Shown here in pieces: positions 1-5,605 of a DNA stretch of 6,157 bases. The translations under genes were made by a program, and so were the position numbers. Numbering within the stretch: the stretch's first letter is position 1; every line of letters starts with the position of its first letter. The stretch covers positions 1 through 6,157 of the forward strand of contig JAIYEJ010000105.1 of NCBI GenBank assembly GCA_027487055.1, given 5' to 3'. Origin of the DNA: Methylotenera sp. Its GTDB lineage: Bacteria; Pseudomonadota; Gammaproteobacteria; Burkholderiales; Methylophilaceae. The notes under the pieces were generated by a model that saw nothing but the letters and a program-made list of their open reading frames with translations, had not been told where the DNA came from and ran no database searches.

Positions 1-936
1 AGCGGAAGACCTTTGCAAATTAGCACCAGCCTTGGCATTGCTAGTTATCCAGAAAATGGTTTAGATGGAGATACACTGATTAAGCATGCAGATATTGCCA
101 TGTATTCTGCAAAAAAAGCGGGTAAAAATAGACATGCATTTTTTTCAGATAGAATGAATGAGTTACTGAGTAAACGCATAGAAATCGAAAATGATTTAAA
201 AGCTGCAATTGAGTTACATCAAGTAGATCTTTACTATCAACCTATTATTAATCTAGCGACTAATAAATTAGTCGGCGCAGAAGCTTTAGTAAGGTGGAAT
301 CACCCTAAAAAAGGGTTTATTTCACCTTTAGAGTTTATTCCTATAGCAGAATCGTCTGATCTTATCATTACCTTAAGTGATTTCCTGTTAAATATCGCTT
401 TTAAGCAAGCACATGAATGGAAGTCAAAAGCATTTACGCCGCAAATTTCGGTAAACGTTTCAGTGCGACAATTTGAAAAGCAAAATTTTATTGATCGCTT
501 AGTTTACTTCTTAGATGCTTATCAGCTTGATGCCAAGAATATTCAGCTTGAATTCACAGAAAGTGTGATGTTGGACTCAACTAAAGAAACAATACTTAAA
601 TTTGAAGAGCTTAAAAAAATTGGTTTTAAAATTGCCATTGATGATTTTGGTACAGGCTACTCATCTTTAGGCTATATTCACAAATTACCTATTGATGTTA
701 TTAAAATTGACCGCTCGTTTGTGAGTGGCATGTTAACTAACATAAAAACCAACTCTATTGTGGCAGCAATTGCTAAGCTATCTAATGTGCTTGAAATTAA
801 AATAGTAGCAGAAGGTATTGAACTGGAAGCTGAGGCAGACAAGCTAAGGCAATATCACTGTGACTATGGTCAGGGTTATTTATTTGATAAAGCCTTGCCT
901 ATTGATGAGTTTGAACGTAAGTACATGCAAGTTTAG
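1..936 (+). CDS. GGDEF-EAL domain protein, probable c-di-GMP phosphodiesterase (5' end missing)
   Basis: The reading frame is open from base 1, so the start lies upstream; 311 residues are visible before the TAG stop. Residues 1 to about 45 are the tail of a GGDEF domain (SLGIASYP, then HADIAMYSAKKAGKNR). The GG(D/E)EF site itself is outside the window, so cyclase activity cannot be judged. Residues about 65-305 form a complete EAL domain: EAL signature at 94-96 (EALVRW), NVS at about 152, LEFTES at about 184, DDFGTGYSSL from 214, KIDRSF at about 235, VAEGIE with E271, and QGYLF near 291. From family knowledge these metal-binding and catalytic residues mark an active enzyme that cleaves c-di-GMP to pGpG. 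N-terminal sensor domains are probably present upstream but cannot be seen. It lies on the same strand as the flagellar operon but 219 bp away, so co-transcription is uncertain. The domain call is very secure; in vivo activity is inferred. Confidence 0.95.
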   Translation, partial: SGRPLQISTSLGIASYPENGLDGDTLIKHADIAMYSAKKAGKNRHAFFSDRMNELLSKRIEIENDLKAAIELHQVDLYYQPIINLATNKLVGAEALVRWNHPKKGFISPLEFIPIAESSDLIITLSDFLLNIAFKQAHEWKSKAFTPQISVNVSVRQFEKQNFIDRLVYFLDAYQLDAKNIQLEFTESVMLDSTKETILKFEELKKIGFKIAIDDFGTGYSSLGYIHKLPIDVIKIDRSFVSGMLTNIKTNSIVAAIAKLSNVLEIKIVAEGIELEAEADKLRQYHCDYGQGYLFDKALPIDEFERKYMQV

Positions 937-1155
937 AAACAAAGCGAGGAGCCAGCTTTATATTAGCAATCAAAGTTCTATGCTTGACTGATTTAGCAGC
1001 ATTCACCTGGCAGTATTGAAGCAGTAATTTTCAATTTAGCACCCTTTTGCCTCTCTTATCTAGGCATATTACCAAGCTGTTTTTTTCCATAATAGAGTCA
1101 TTACTAACAGCAATGCTTACTTTAAAAAGCATACTCAATATGGAAAGGCTATAAC
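937..1155. other. Intergenic region between the EAL gene and fliL
   Basis: This 219-bp AT-rich stretch shows no convincing gene. Directly after the EAL stop there is only a weak AAAGC/GCTTT stem (941-945 with 955-959) without a T-run, so no clear terminator is seen. A TGCCT/AGGCA stem (1048-1052 with 1062-1066) precedes a T-run at 1080-1086, but the 13-base distance is too long for a standard intrinsic terminator. A third small stem, ATGCTT/AAGCAT (1113-1118 with 1127-1132, 8-nt loop), lies in the presumed fliL leader. The length and position suggest that it contains the promoter of the fliL operon. Confidence 0.6.
1008..1023 (+). promoter_or_regulatory. Possible sigma-54-like promoter for the fliL operon (weak)
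   Basis: The sequence TGGCAGTATTGAAGCA has the GG-N10-GC arrangement of a -24/-12 promoter and matches the TGGCA half well. The -12 half reads AAGCA instead of the preferred TTGCA or TTGCT. It lies about 130 bp before the fliL start in the only sizeable gap of the locus. Many polarly flagellated proteobacteria drive middle flagellar genes with RpoN and a FleQ/FlrA-type activator, so the location is plausible. The imperfect -12 box means a chance match is quite possible. No good sigma-70 or sigma-28 (TAAA-N15-GCCGATAA) promoter was seen in the same gap. Confidence 0.3.
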
Positions 1156-1701
1156 ATGGCACAAGACCCAAAAGCTAAAGAACCAGCCGCAGAAGGTGAA
1201 GCACCAGCTCCAAAAGCAAAGAAGAAACTTATTATAATAATCGCCGCAGTGGTTGTTTTGCTTGCTGGCGCTGGTGGTGGTTGGTATTTTATGAAATCAA
1301 AAGAGGCAGCAAAAAAACCTGCTAAACATGGTGAAGTTCACGAGGAAGCAGAAGCCGAAGAAGCGGAAGGTGAACATGGTCCCGCAGCACCCATTTTTTT
1401 ACCGTTAGAGACTTTTACGGTCAATTTGCAACCTGATCCTGATGAAAAATTCTTGCAATTAGATGTTTCTATTCAAGTAAAAAAACCTGAAGAGGCTGAA
1501 GCGTTAAAAGCACAAATGCCTGCTATTCGCAATCGATTACTCATGCTATTAACAAGCAAACAGGCCAGCCAAATCTCAACGATGGAAGGTAAGCAAGAAT
1601 TAAGTAATGAAATATTGGCAGAGGTGAATAAACCATTTACTGACCATGGAAAACCACAAAAAGTAACCGGTGTATTTTTTACTTCGTTTGTAATCCAGTA
1701 A
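1156..1701 (+). CDS. fliL: Flagellar basal body-associated protein FliL
   Basis: The protein has 181 residues, a typical FliL length. A lysine-rich cytoplasmic N-terminus (1-24) precedes one membrane helix (about 25-45, rich in I, V, L, A and G). A charged linker full of Glu, Ala, Lys and His (about 47-75) follows, then a periplasmic domain from about 80 to 181 that starts with FLPLETFTVNL and ends with VTGVFFTSFVIQ, both typical of the family. FliL is known to associate with the MotAB stators around the basal body and to help them under load. The ATG at 1156 is well supported by GGAAAGG at 1142-1148 with a 7-nt spacer. It is the first gene of the fliLMNOPQR run and is followed by 58 bp containing two small inverted repeats. 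No truncation or odd residues are seen. Confidence 0.96.
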   Translation: MAQDPKAKEPAAEGEAPAPKAKKKLIIIIAAVVVLLAGAGGGWYFMKSKEAAKKPAKHGEVHEEAEAEEAEGEHGPAAPIFLPLETFTVNLQPDPDEKFLQLDVSIQVKKPEEAEALKAQMPAIRNRLLMLLTSKQASQISTMEGKQELSNEILAEVNKPFTDHGKPQKVTGVFFTSFVIQ

Positions 1702-1708
1702 TTACTGG
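1695..1708. repeat. Perfect 14-bp palindrome over the fliL stop codon
   Basis: CCAGTAATTACTGG is a perfect palindrome that includes the last fliL codon (CAG) and the TAA stop at 1699-1701. As RNA it can form a 5-bp CCAGT/ACTGG stem with an AATT loop. It has no T-run directly after it, so it is not a normal terminator. It could affect translation termination or mRNA decay, or be chance. The repeat is seen directly; its role is unknown. Confidence 0.5.
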
Positions 1709-1712
1709 CCCC

Positions 1713-1741
1713 ACGTAATAACAATATTATTGTGACGTTTT
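1713..1741 (+). other. Imperfect hairpin with short T-run between fliL and fliM
   Basis: An inner ACAAT/ATTGT stem (1721-1725 with 1729-1733, ATT loop) is flanked by outer ACGT/ACGT arms (1713-1716 with 1735-1738), with a 4-nt bulge on the left and a single G on the right. TTTT at 1738-1741 follows. It resembles a weak intrinsic terminator or attenuator, but the stem is bulged and AT-rich, so efficient termination ahead of fliM is unlikely. Confidence 0.3.
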
Positions 1742-1759
1742 AGAAGAAAAGAAATTTAA

Positions 1760-2764
1760 ATGGCGGATAAGTTTTTATCGCAAGATGAAGTAGATGCGCT
1801 ATTAAAAGGCGTAGATGGTGATGGTGATGAGGCCAAACCAGAAGTTGATGCGGGTGCTGTGCGTGATTATGACATGGCAACACAAGAGCGCATTGTTCGC
1901 GGGCGCATGCCAACGCTTGAAATTATTAACGAGCGATTTGCACGATTGGCCCGTATTGAATTGTTTAACTTTCTTCGTCGTACAGTAGAAATTTCTGTAG
2001 GGCCAGTACGTATTATCAAATATAGTGATTTTATTCGCAATCTTGTCGTCCCGACAAATCTAAATTTAATTCAAATGAAACCATTAAGGGGTAATGCGCT
2101 TATTGTATGCGACCCAAACTTGGTTTTTTTAGTGGTGGATACCATGTTTGGCGGGGATGGTCGTTTTCACACTCGTATCGAAGGTCGCGATTTTACCCAG
2201 ACTGAACAACGGATTATTCAGCGCATTTTAAATATCATATTTGAAACGTATTCAAAGTCGTGGGAGCCAGTATATCCTGTAGAGTTTGAATTTATGCGCT
2301 CTGAAATGAATACGCAATTTGCAAATATTGCTACGCCTAATGAAGTTGTCGTTGCAATCACTTTTACAGTTGAGTTAGGTACATCTAATGGTGAAATTCA
2401 TTTTTGCTTACCTTACTCAATGATAGAGCCGATTCGTGACATTTTATCTTCACCACTGCAAGGCGAGGTTCTTGGTACAGATAAGCGTTGGGTAAAACTA
2501 ATGACTCAGCAAGTTCAGGCTGCAGAAATTGAAATCGTGGCAGATTTAGCAAAAACAAAAATGCAATTAAGTGACGTATTGAACATGAAAGCTGGTGATG
2601 TCATTCCATTAAGAATTAGTGAAGAGATAGAAGCTAAAGTGGACGGCGTTCCAGTCATGCTCTGCAAATATGGCTTATTTAATGGCCAATATGCGCTTCG
2701 CGTAGAAAAGCTTTTGAGATCAAACTCAACCGAATATATTAAAGGAGAAAATTATGGCGAATGA
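1760..2764 (+). CDS. fliM: Flagellar motor switch protein FliM
   Basis: This 334-residue protein is full length for the family. The N-terminal peptide LSQDEVDALLKG (6-17) is the conserved segment that binds phospho-CheY. An acidic, Gly-rich linker leads to the middle CheC/CheX-like domain (about 45-235), which carries the FGGDGR motif (GGDG at 131-134) known to contact FliG and neighbouring FliM subunits. The C-terminal SpoA/FliN-like domain (about 250-325, including GDVIPLRISEEIEAKVDGVPV) pairs with FliN. FliM is the central C-ring component and sets rotation direction on the cytoplasmic face of the motor. The ATG at 1760 has only a purine-rich, weak Shine-Dalgarno (around 1743-1754), but the conserved N-terminus fixes the start. 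The last 11 nt overlap fliN, whose ribosome binding site lies inside the fliM coding sequence. Confidence 0.98.
   Translation: MADKFLSQDEVDALLKGVDGDGDEAKPEVDAGAVRDYDMATQERIVRGRMPTLEIINERFARLARIELFNFLRRTVEISVGPVRIIKYSDFIRNLVVPTNLNLIQMKPLRGNALIVCDPNLVFLVVDTMFGGDGRFHTRIEGRDFTQTEQRIIQRILNIIFETYSKSWEPVYPVEFEFMRSEMNTQFANIATPNEVVVAITFTVELGTSNGEIHFCLPYSMIEPIRDILSSPLQGEVLGTDKRWVKLMTQQVQAAEIEIVADLAKTKMQLSDVLNMKAGDVIPLRISEEIEAKVDGVPVMLCKYGLFNGQYALRVEKLLRSNSTEYIKGENYGE
2743..2747 (+). promoter_or_regulatory. fliN ribosome binding site inside the fliM coding end
   Basis: AGGAG lies 6 nt before the fliN ATG at 2754 and within the last codons of fliM. It is the strongest Shine-Dalgarno of the internal operon junctions and fixes the fliN start despite the 11-nt overlap with fliM. 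This fits the known excess of FliN over FliM in the C-ring, although that link is inference. Confidence 0.8.
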
Positions 2765-3200
2765 TGTTGCAGAAGAGCCAGTAGAAGAATCAAGTGCTGA
2801 AGCTGTAGTAGAAGATGATTGGGGTGCTGCGATGGCTGAGCAGACCGCTGCTGAGTCTTCTGTATTGCAAACGAGCAATGTTGAACAAGCACAAGTATTT
2901 TCTGAATTTACCCCAAAAAATAAGTTAAACGATACGCAAAATGATATCGATTTTATTTTAGACATTCCTGTTCAGCTCACAGTTGAATTAGGGCGCACTA
3001 AAATTGCAATTAAAAACTTGTTGCAGCTAGCTCAGGGCTCGGTAGTGGAGTTAGATGGAATGGCTGGTGAGCCTATGGATGTGCTAGTGAATGGCTGTTT
3101 AATTGCGCAAGGTGAAGTTGTGGTTGTGAATGATAAGTTTGGTATTAGATTAACTGACATTATTACGCCAGCTGAACGCATTAGAAAAATTAACAAGTAA
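2754..3200 (+). CDS. fliN: Flagellar motor switch protein FliN
   Basis: The protein has 148 residues, within the usual FliN range. The N-terminal part (1 to about 60) is acidic, low in complexity and probably flexible. It contains DDWGAAMAEQ (21-30), which matches the conserved tryptophan-containing stretch seen in many FliN proteins. The C-terminal SpoA domain (about 66-143) has the hallmark run from FILDIPVQLTVELG through DVLVNG and GEVVVVNDKFGIRLTDI. FliN stacks at the bottom of the C-ring with FliM and also docks the FliH-FliI export ATPase complex, so it links switching with export. Its start overlaps fliM by 11 nt, and fliO begins 10 nt after its TAA stop, which implies coupled translation. 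Identification is secure. Confidence 0.98.
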   Translation: MANDVAEEPVEESSAEAVVEDDWGAAMAEQTAAESSVLQTSNVEQAQVFSEFTPKNKLNDTQNDIDFILDIPVQLTVELGRTKIAIKNLLQLAQGSVVELDGMAGEPMDVLVNGCLIAQGEVVVVNDKFGIRLTDIITPAERIRKINK

Positions 3201-3203
3201 GGG
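3199..3203 (+). promoter_or_regulatory. fliO ribosome binding site supporting a GTG start
   Basis: AAGGG overlaps the fliN TAA stop (3198-3200). It is 7 nt from the GTG at 3211 but 13 nt from the in-frame ATG at 3217. Spacing therefore favours GTG as the fliO start; the two choices differ by only two residues. Confidence 0.6.
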
Positions 3204-3210
3204 TTAGATA

Positions 3211-3693
3211 GTGCAAATGAAAAACTGTAAGCTTATTCTACTTGCTATGTTTGTTATGCCTCACTTTGGCTGGGCTGCAGATGCAGTCAATGCGACGCCA
3301 TCGAATGGCATTTTCAAGATGGTATCTGGGCTTGCTATAGTGCTCATTGTTATGGCCGCGATTGCTTGGGCTTTTAAGCGCTTATTACCAAATATTGCTA
3401 ATAATCAACAAACAATTGCCCGTGTAATTAGCAGTGTGAGTGTGGGTACGCGCGAACGTGTCGTGGTTGTACAAGTGGCAGATCGTTGGATAGTGGTAGG
3501 CGTTGCACCTGGCCAAGTGAATGGAATTGCAAATCTGGAAGCTGGAATTCAACAATCTTTAGAAAACAATACTACTAATAACTTAAAAACACATACCCAA
3601 ACATTGGCGACATCTTTAGCACCTTCATTTTCTGAATGGTTACAAAAGTCAACTGCTAAGTTTATAAATAAATCTAGTGCAGATAATAAATGA
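3211..3693 (+). CDS. fliO: Flagellar export apparatus assembly protein FliO
   Basis: The protein has 160 residues. The N-terminus looks like a signal peptide: a short basic start, a hydrophobic core LILLAMFVM (about 8-16) and a likely cleavage after GWA or WAA (about 22-23). A membrane helix spans about 36-56 and ends in FKRLLP, which matches the FliO family. A small cytoplasmic domain follows (about 65-110, VISSVSVGTRERVVVVQVADRWIVVGVAPGQV), then a poorly conserved Asn/Thr/Ser-rich tail. FliO is known to help build the FliP ring of the export gate and is not a core gate subunit in the final structure. GTG at 3211 is preferred because of the AAGGG spacing; ATG at 3217 is the alternative. The stop overlaps the fliP ATG in an ATGA junction. 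The family is poorly conserved, but position and motif agree. Confidence 0.93.
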   Translation: MQMKNCKLILLAMFVMPHFGWAADAVNATPSNGIFKMVSGLAIVLIVMAAIAWAFKRLLPNIANNQQTIARVISSVSVGTRERVVVVQVADRWIVVGVAPGQVNGIANLEAGIQQSLENNTTNNLKTHTQTLATSLAPSFSEWLQKSTAKFINKSSADNK

Positions 3694-4481
3694 AAAAAGC
3701 GACACAAAAAATTTTCTTAACTGATTTAGCCATGAAAATATTGGGCATGTCCTCTTTATTGCTTTGCGTTGGTGTTTTATTATTACCAATCTCAGCTTTT
3801 GCAGAAAGTGGTTTACCTTTAGTTAATGCAAGCCCAAGTGCCGGTGGCGGGCAAGACTATACGCTGAGTTTGCAAACACTGATATTACTTACATCACTGA
3901 CTTTTTTGCCTGCTGCACTACTCATGATGACAGGGTTTACGCGCATCATTATTGTACTTTCATTACTACGGCAAGCATTGGGAACGCAATCAGCACCGCC
4001 TAATCAAGTAATGGTTGGATTGGCATTGTTTCTTACTTTTTTTGTGATGAGCCCAGTCATAGATAAAATTTATGCAGATGCTTATCAGCCACTTTCAGAA
4101 AATAAAATTTCTATGCAAGAAGCAATGGACAAAGGTGCGCAGCCACTCAAAGAATTTATGATGAAACAAACACGCGAAGGTGATTTGGCTTTGTTTGTAA
4201 AAATGGCAAGAATAGAAAAAATTGAAACACCCGAACAAGTGCCTTTACGTGTATTGGTACCAGCATTTATGACTAGTGAATTAAAAACGGCTTTTCAGAT
4301 TGGGTTTGCGATATTTATCCCATTTTTGATCATAGATATGGTTGTCGCAAGCGTGCTGATGGCAATGGGGATGATGATGGTTTCACCTTCAATCGTATCT
4401 TTGCCATTCAAGTTAATGTTATTTGTATTAGTAGATGGCTGGCAGCTGCTCTTGGGTTCCTTAGTAGAAAGTTTCTATTAA
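3690..4481 (+). CDS. fliP: Flagellar type III export gate protein FliP
   Basis: The protein has 263 residues, slightly longer than many homologues. A cleavable signal peptide is evident, with a hydrophobic stretch at about 21-34 and probable cleavage after SAFA at A38. The conserved core begins near residue 57, with TRIIIVLSLLRQALGTQSAPPNQV (84-107), a hydrophilic middle part (about 125-190), and the C-terminal FIPFLIIDMVVASVLMAMGMMMVSP plus PFKLMLFVLVDGW signatures. The Met-rich run around M224-M230 corresponds to the region known to form the methionine gasket of the gate. FliP is the main ring-forming subunit (five copies per gate) of the FliPQR complex. The ATG at 3690 shares ATGA with the fliO stop and has no clear Shine-Dalgarno, so coupling to fliO is likely. 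An in-frame ATG at 3732 would give a signal peptide 14 residues shorter and is a realistic alternative start. Confidence 0.98.
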   Translation: MKKATQKIFLTDLAMKILGMSSLLLCVGVLLLPISAFAESGLPLVNASPSAGGGQDYTLSLQTLILLTSLTFLPAALLMMTGFTRIIIVLSLLRQALGTQSAPPNQVMVGLALFLTFFVMSPVIDKIYADAYQPLSENKISMQEAMDKGAQPLKEFMMKQTREGDLALFVKMARIEKIETPEQVPLRVLVPAFMTSELKTAFQIGFAIFIPFLIIDMVVASVLMAMGMMMVSPSIVSLPFKLMLFVLVDGWQLLLGSLVESFY

Positions 4482-4514
4482 TACTTAACACTTAAATGAT
4501 AAGGAAAATAATCA

Positions 4515-4784
4515 ATGGGCCCAGAAAGCGTAATGACAATTGGACGCGATGCAATGCAAGTGACCTTAATGGTAGCAGCACCAATACTGTTGGTCATTTT
4601 AGTGATTGGTTTGGCTGTGAGTATATTTCAAGCAGCCACACAAATTAATGAAGCGACCTTATCGTTTATACCAAAGTTAATTGGCGTGTTTGTTGTTTTG
4701 ATGTTTGCAGGTCAATGGATGCTCACTACCATGGTGGACTATATGCACTTAGTGTTTACAAGCATTCCCGCAATGGCGAACTAG
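4515..4784 (+). CDS. fliQ: Flagellar type III export gate protein FliQ
   Basis: This 89-residue membrane protein has the exact family length and two hydrophobic helices (about 15-39 and 53-76). Between them is the diagnostic FQAATQINEATLSFIPK loop (38-54). FliQ subunits wrap around the FliP-FliR core of the export gate, forming hairpins that the substrate passes on secretion. The ATG at 4515 follows AAGGA at 4501-4505 with about 9 nt spacing. The 33-nt gap from fliP is one of the longer ones inside the operon, and no hairpin was seen in it. fliR starts 13 nt after the TAG stop. Identification is secure. Confidence 0.98.
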   Translation: MGPESVMTIGRDAMQVTLMVAAPILLVILVIGLAVSIFQAATQINEATLSFIPKLIGVFVVLMFAGQWMLTTMVDYMHLVFTSIPAMAN

Positions 4785-4797
4785 CTTGATTTGAAAA

Positions 4798-5592
4798 ATG
4801 GTTTCAGTTAGTAGCGCATATTTACAAGCATGGATTATTGGCCTTATTTGGCCTTTAGTGCGAGTTTTAGGTGTGATTGCCTCTGCCCCAATCTTTAGCC
4901 ATAATGCAATTCCTAAAAGAATAAAACTGGGTGTAGGTATTATGCTTACCCTTATTATCATGCCGACTCTTCCGCCAATCCCAACATTTGAGATTTACTC
5001 ACTTCAGGGCTTGCGCATCTTAGTCCAACAACTAGTTATTGGACTAGCCATTGGATTTAGTATGCGCCTAGTATTTTCGGCAGTTGATTTAGCAGGACAG
5101 TTGATTGGGATGTCAATGGGGCTAGGTTTTGCAACATTTTTTGATCATCAATCACAAGGACAAAGTGCTGCTGTGAATCAATTTTTAATGTTATTAGCGA
5201 TGCTTATTTTTTTAAGTTTAGATGGGCACTTGATGATAGTCACTGCGATAGCAAATAGCTTTATATCCATGCCAATATCATTAGATGCTGGTAGCATTAA
5301 TCCTATGAAAATTGCGATGTGGGGAGAAACAATTTTTAGAGTTGGCTTATTATTGGCTTTGCCTGCAGTTACTGCTTTACTGGTGACTAATATGGCATTA
5401 GGGATATTAACTAGGGCTGCACCACAGCTTAATTTGTTTGCTATAGGTTTTCCTATAACACTTACCGTAGGGTTTTTTGTATTGGCACTATCATTACCCG
5501 GAATGTTAAAGCCAATAGAGAATTTTATTGAACAAGCTGTAAGTAATATGCATCAGGTAGCAGTGCCACTGTCACCTGTAGTTAAAAATTAA
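4798..5592 (+). CDS. fliR: Flagellar type III export gate protein FliR
   Basis: The protein has 264 residues, a normal length, and several membrane-spanning segments (about 11-32, 43-58, 72-97, 126-150, 178-204 and 212-235). Family landmarks are the N-terminal WPLVRVLGVIASAPIFS, GQLIGMSMGLGFATFFD (100-116, the region known to form the plug of the closed gate) and LTRAAPQLNLFAIGFPI (204-220). FliR is the single-copy subunit that completes the FliP ring and the lateral seam of the gate next to FlhB. No Shine-Dalgarno is visible before the ATG at 4798. No earlier in-frame start is usable, because the upstream TTG at 4786 is followed at once by a TGA in frame, so translation probably depends on coupling to fliQ, which ends 13 nt earlier. 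It is the last gene of the operon here; flhB does not follow. Confidence 0.98.
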   Translation: MVSVSSAYLQAWIIGLIWPLVRVLGVIASAPIFSHNAIPKRIKLGVGIMLTLIIMPTLPPIPTFEIYSLQGLRILVQQLVIGLAIGFSMRLVFSAVDLAGQLIGMSMGLGFATFFDHQSQGQSAAVNQFLMLLAMLIFLSLDGHLMIVTAIANSFISMPISLDAGSINPMKIAMWGETIFRVGLLLALPAVTALLVTNMALGILTRAAPQLNLFAIGFPITLTVGFFVLALSLPGMLKPIENFIEQAVSNMHQVAVPLSPVVKN

Positions 5593-5603
5593 CTATTTGT
5601 TTT
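5578..5603 (+). terminator. Probable weak intrinsic terminator of the fli operon
   Basis: A perfect inverted repeat, TAGTTAA-AAA-TTAACTA (5579-5595), is followed directly by TTTGTTTT (5596-5603). One more G-U pair (5578 with 5596) is possible. The stem lies over the fliR stop codon (TAA, 5590-5592). The stem is AT-rich with a 3-nt loop, so it would be weak, but its position at the end of the operon, just before a convergent gene, fits transcription termination on the plus strand. On the minus strand the repeat is not followed by a T-run. Confidence 0.55.
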
Positions 5604-5605
5604 AA

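Noticed and set aside
941..959. Terminator after the EAL gene
   Set aside because: The AAAGC/GCTTT stem has only 5 bp, a 9-nt loop and no T-run, so it is not a convincing terminator.
984..1012. TTGACT as a sigma-70 -35 box before fliL
   Set aside because: At 17-18 bp spacing the -10 position reads CTGGCA or TGGCAG, which does not resemble TATAAT. CATAAT at 1088-1093 has no matching -35.
1147..1160. Second GG-N10-GC match at the fliL start
   Set aside because: It overlaps the Shine-Dalgarno and start codon of fliL, so it cannot serve as a promoter for that gene, and its flanking bases do not match the consensus.
1473..1724. 83-residue minus-strand open frame opposite fliL
   Set aside because: It lies almost wholly antisense to the conserved periplasmic domain of fliL and has no recognisable domain, so it is a shadow of the real gene.
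2726..2965. 79-residue minus-strand open frame opposite the fliM-fliN junction
   Set aside because: It is antisense to the acidic N-terminus of fliN. The Ser/Ala-rich translation is the expected reverse reading of Glu/Ala-rich codons.
4749..4961. 70-residue minus-strand open frame opposite fliQ-fliR
   Set aside because: It overlaps two secure conserved genes and shows no family resemblance.
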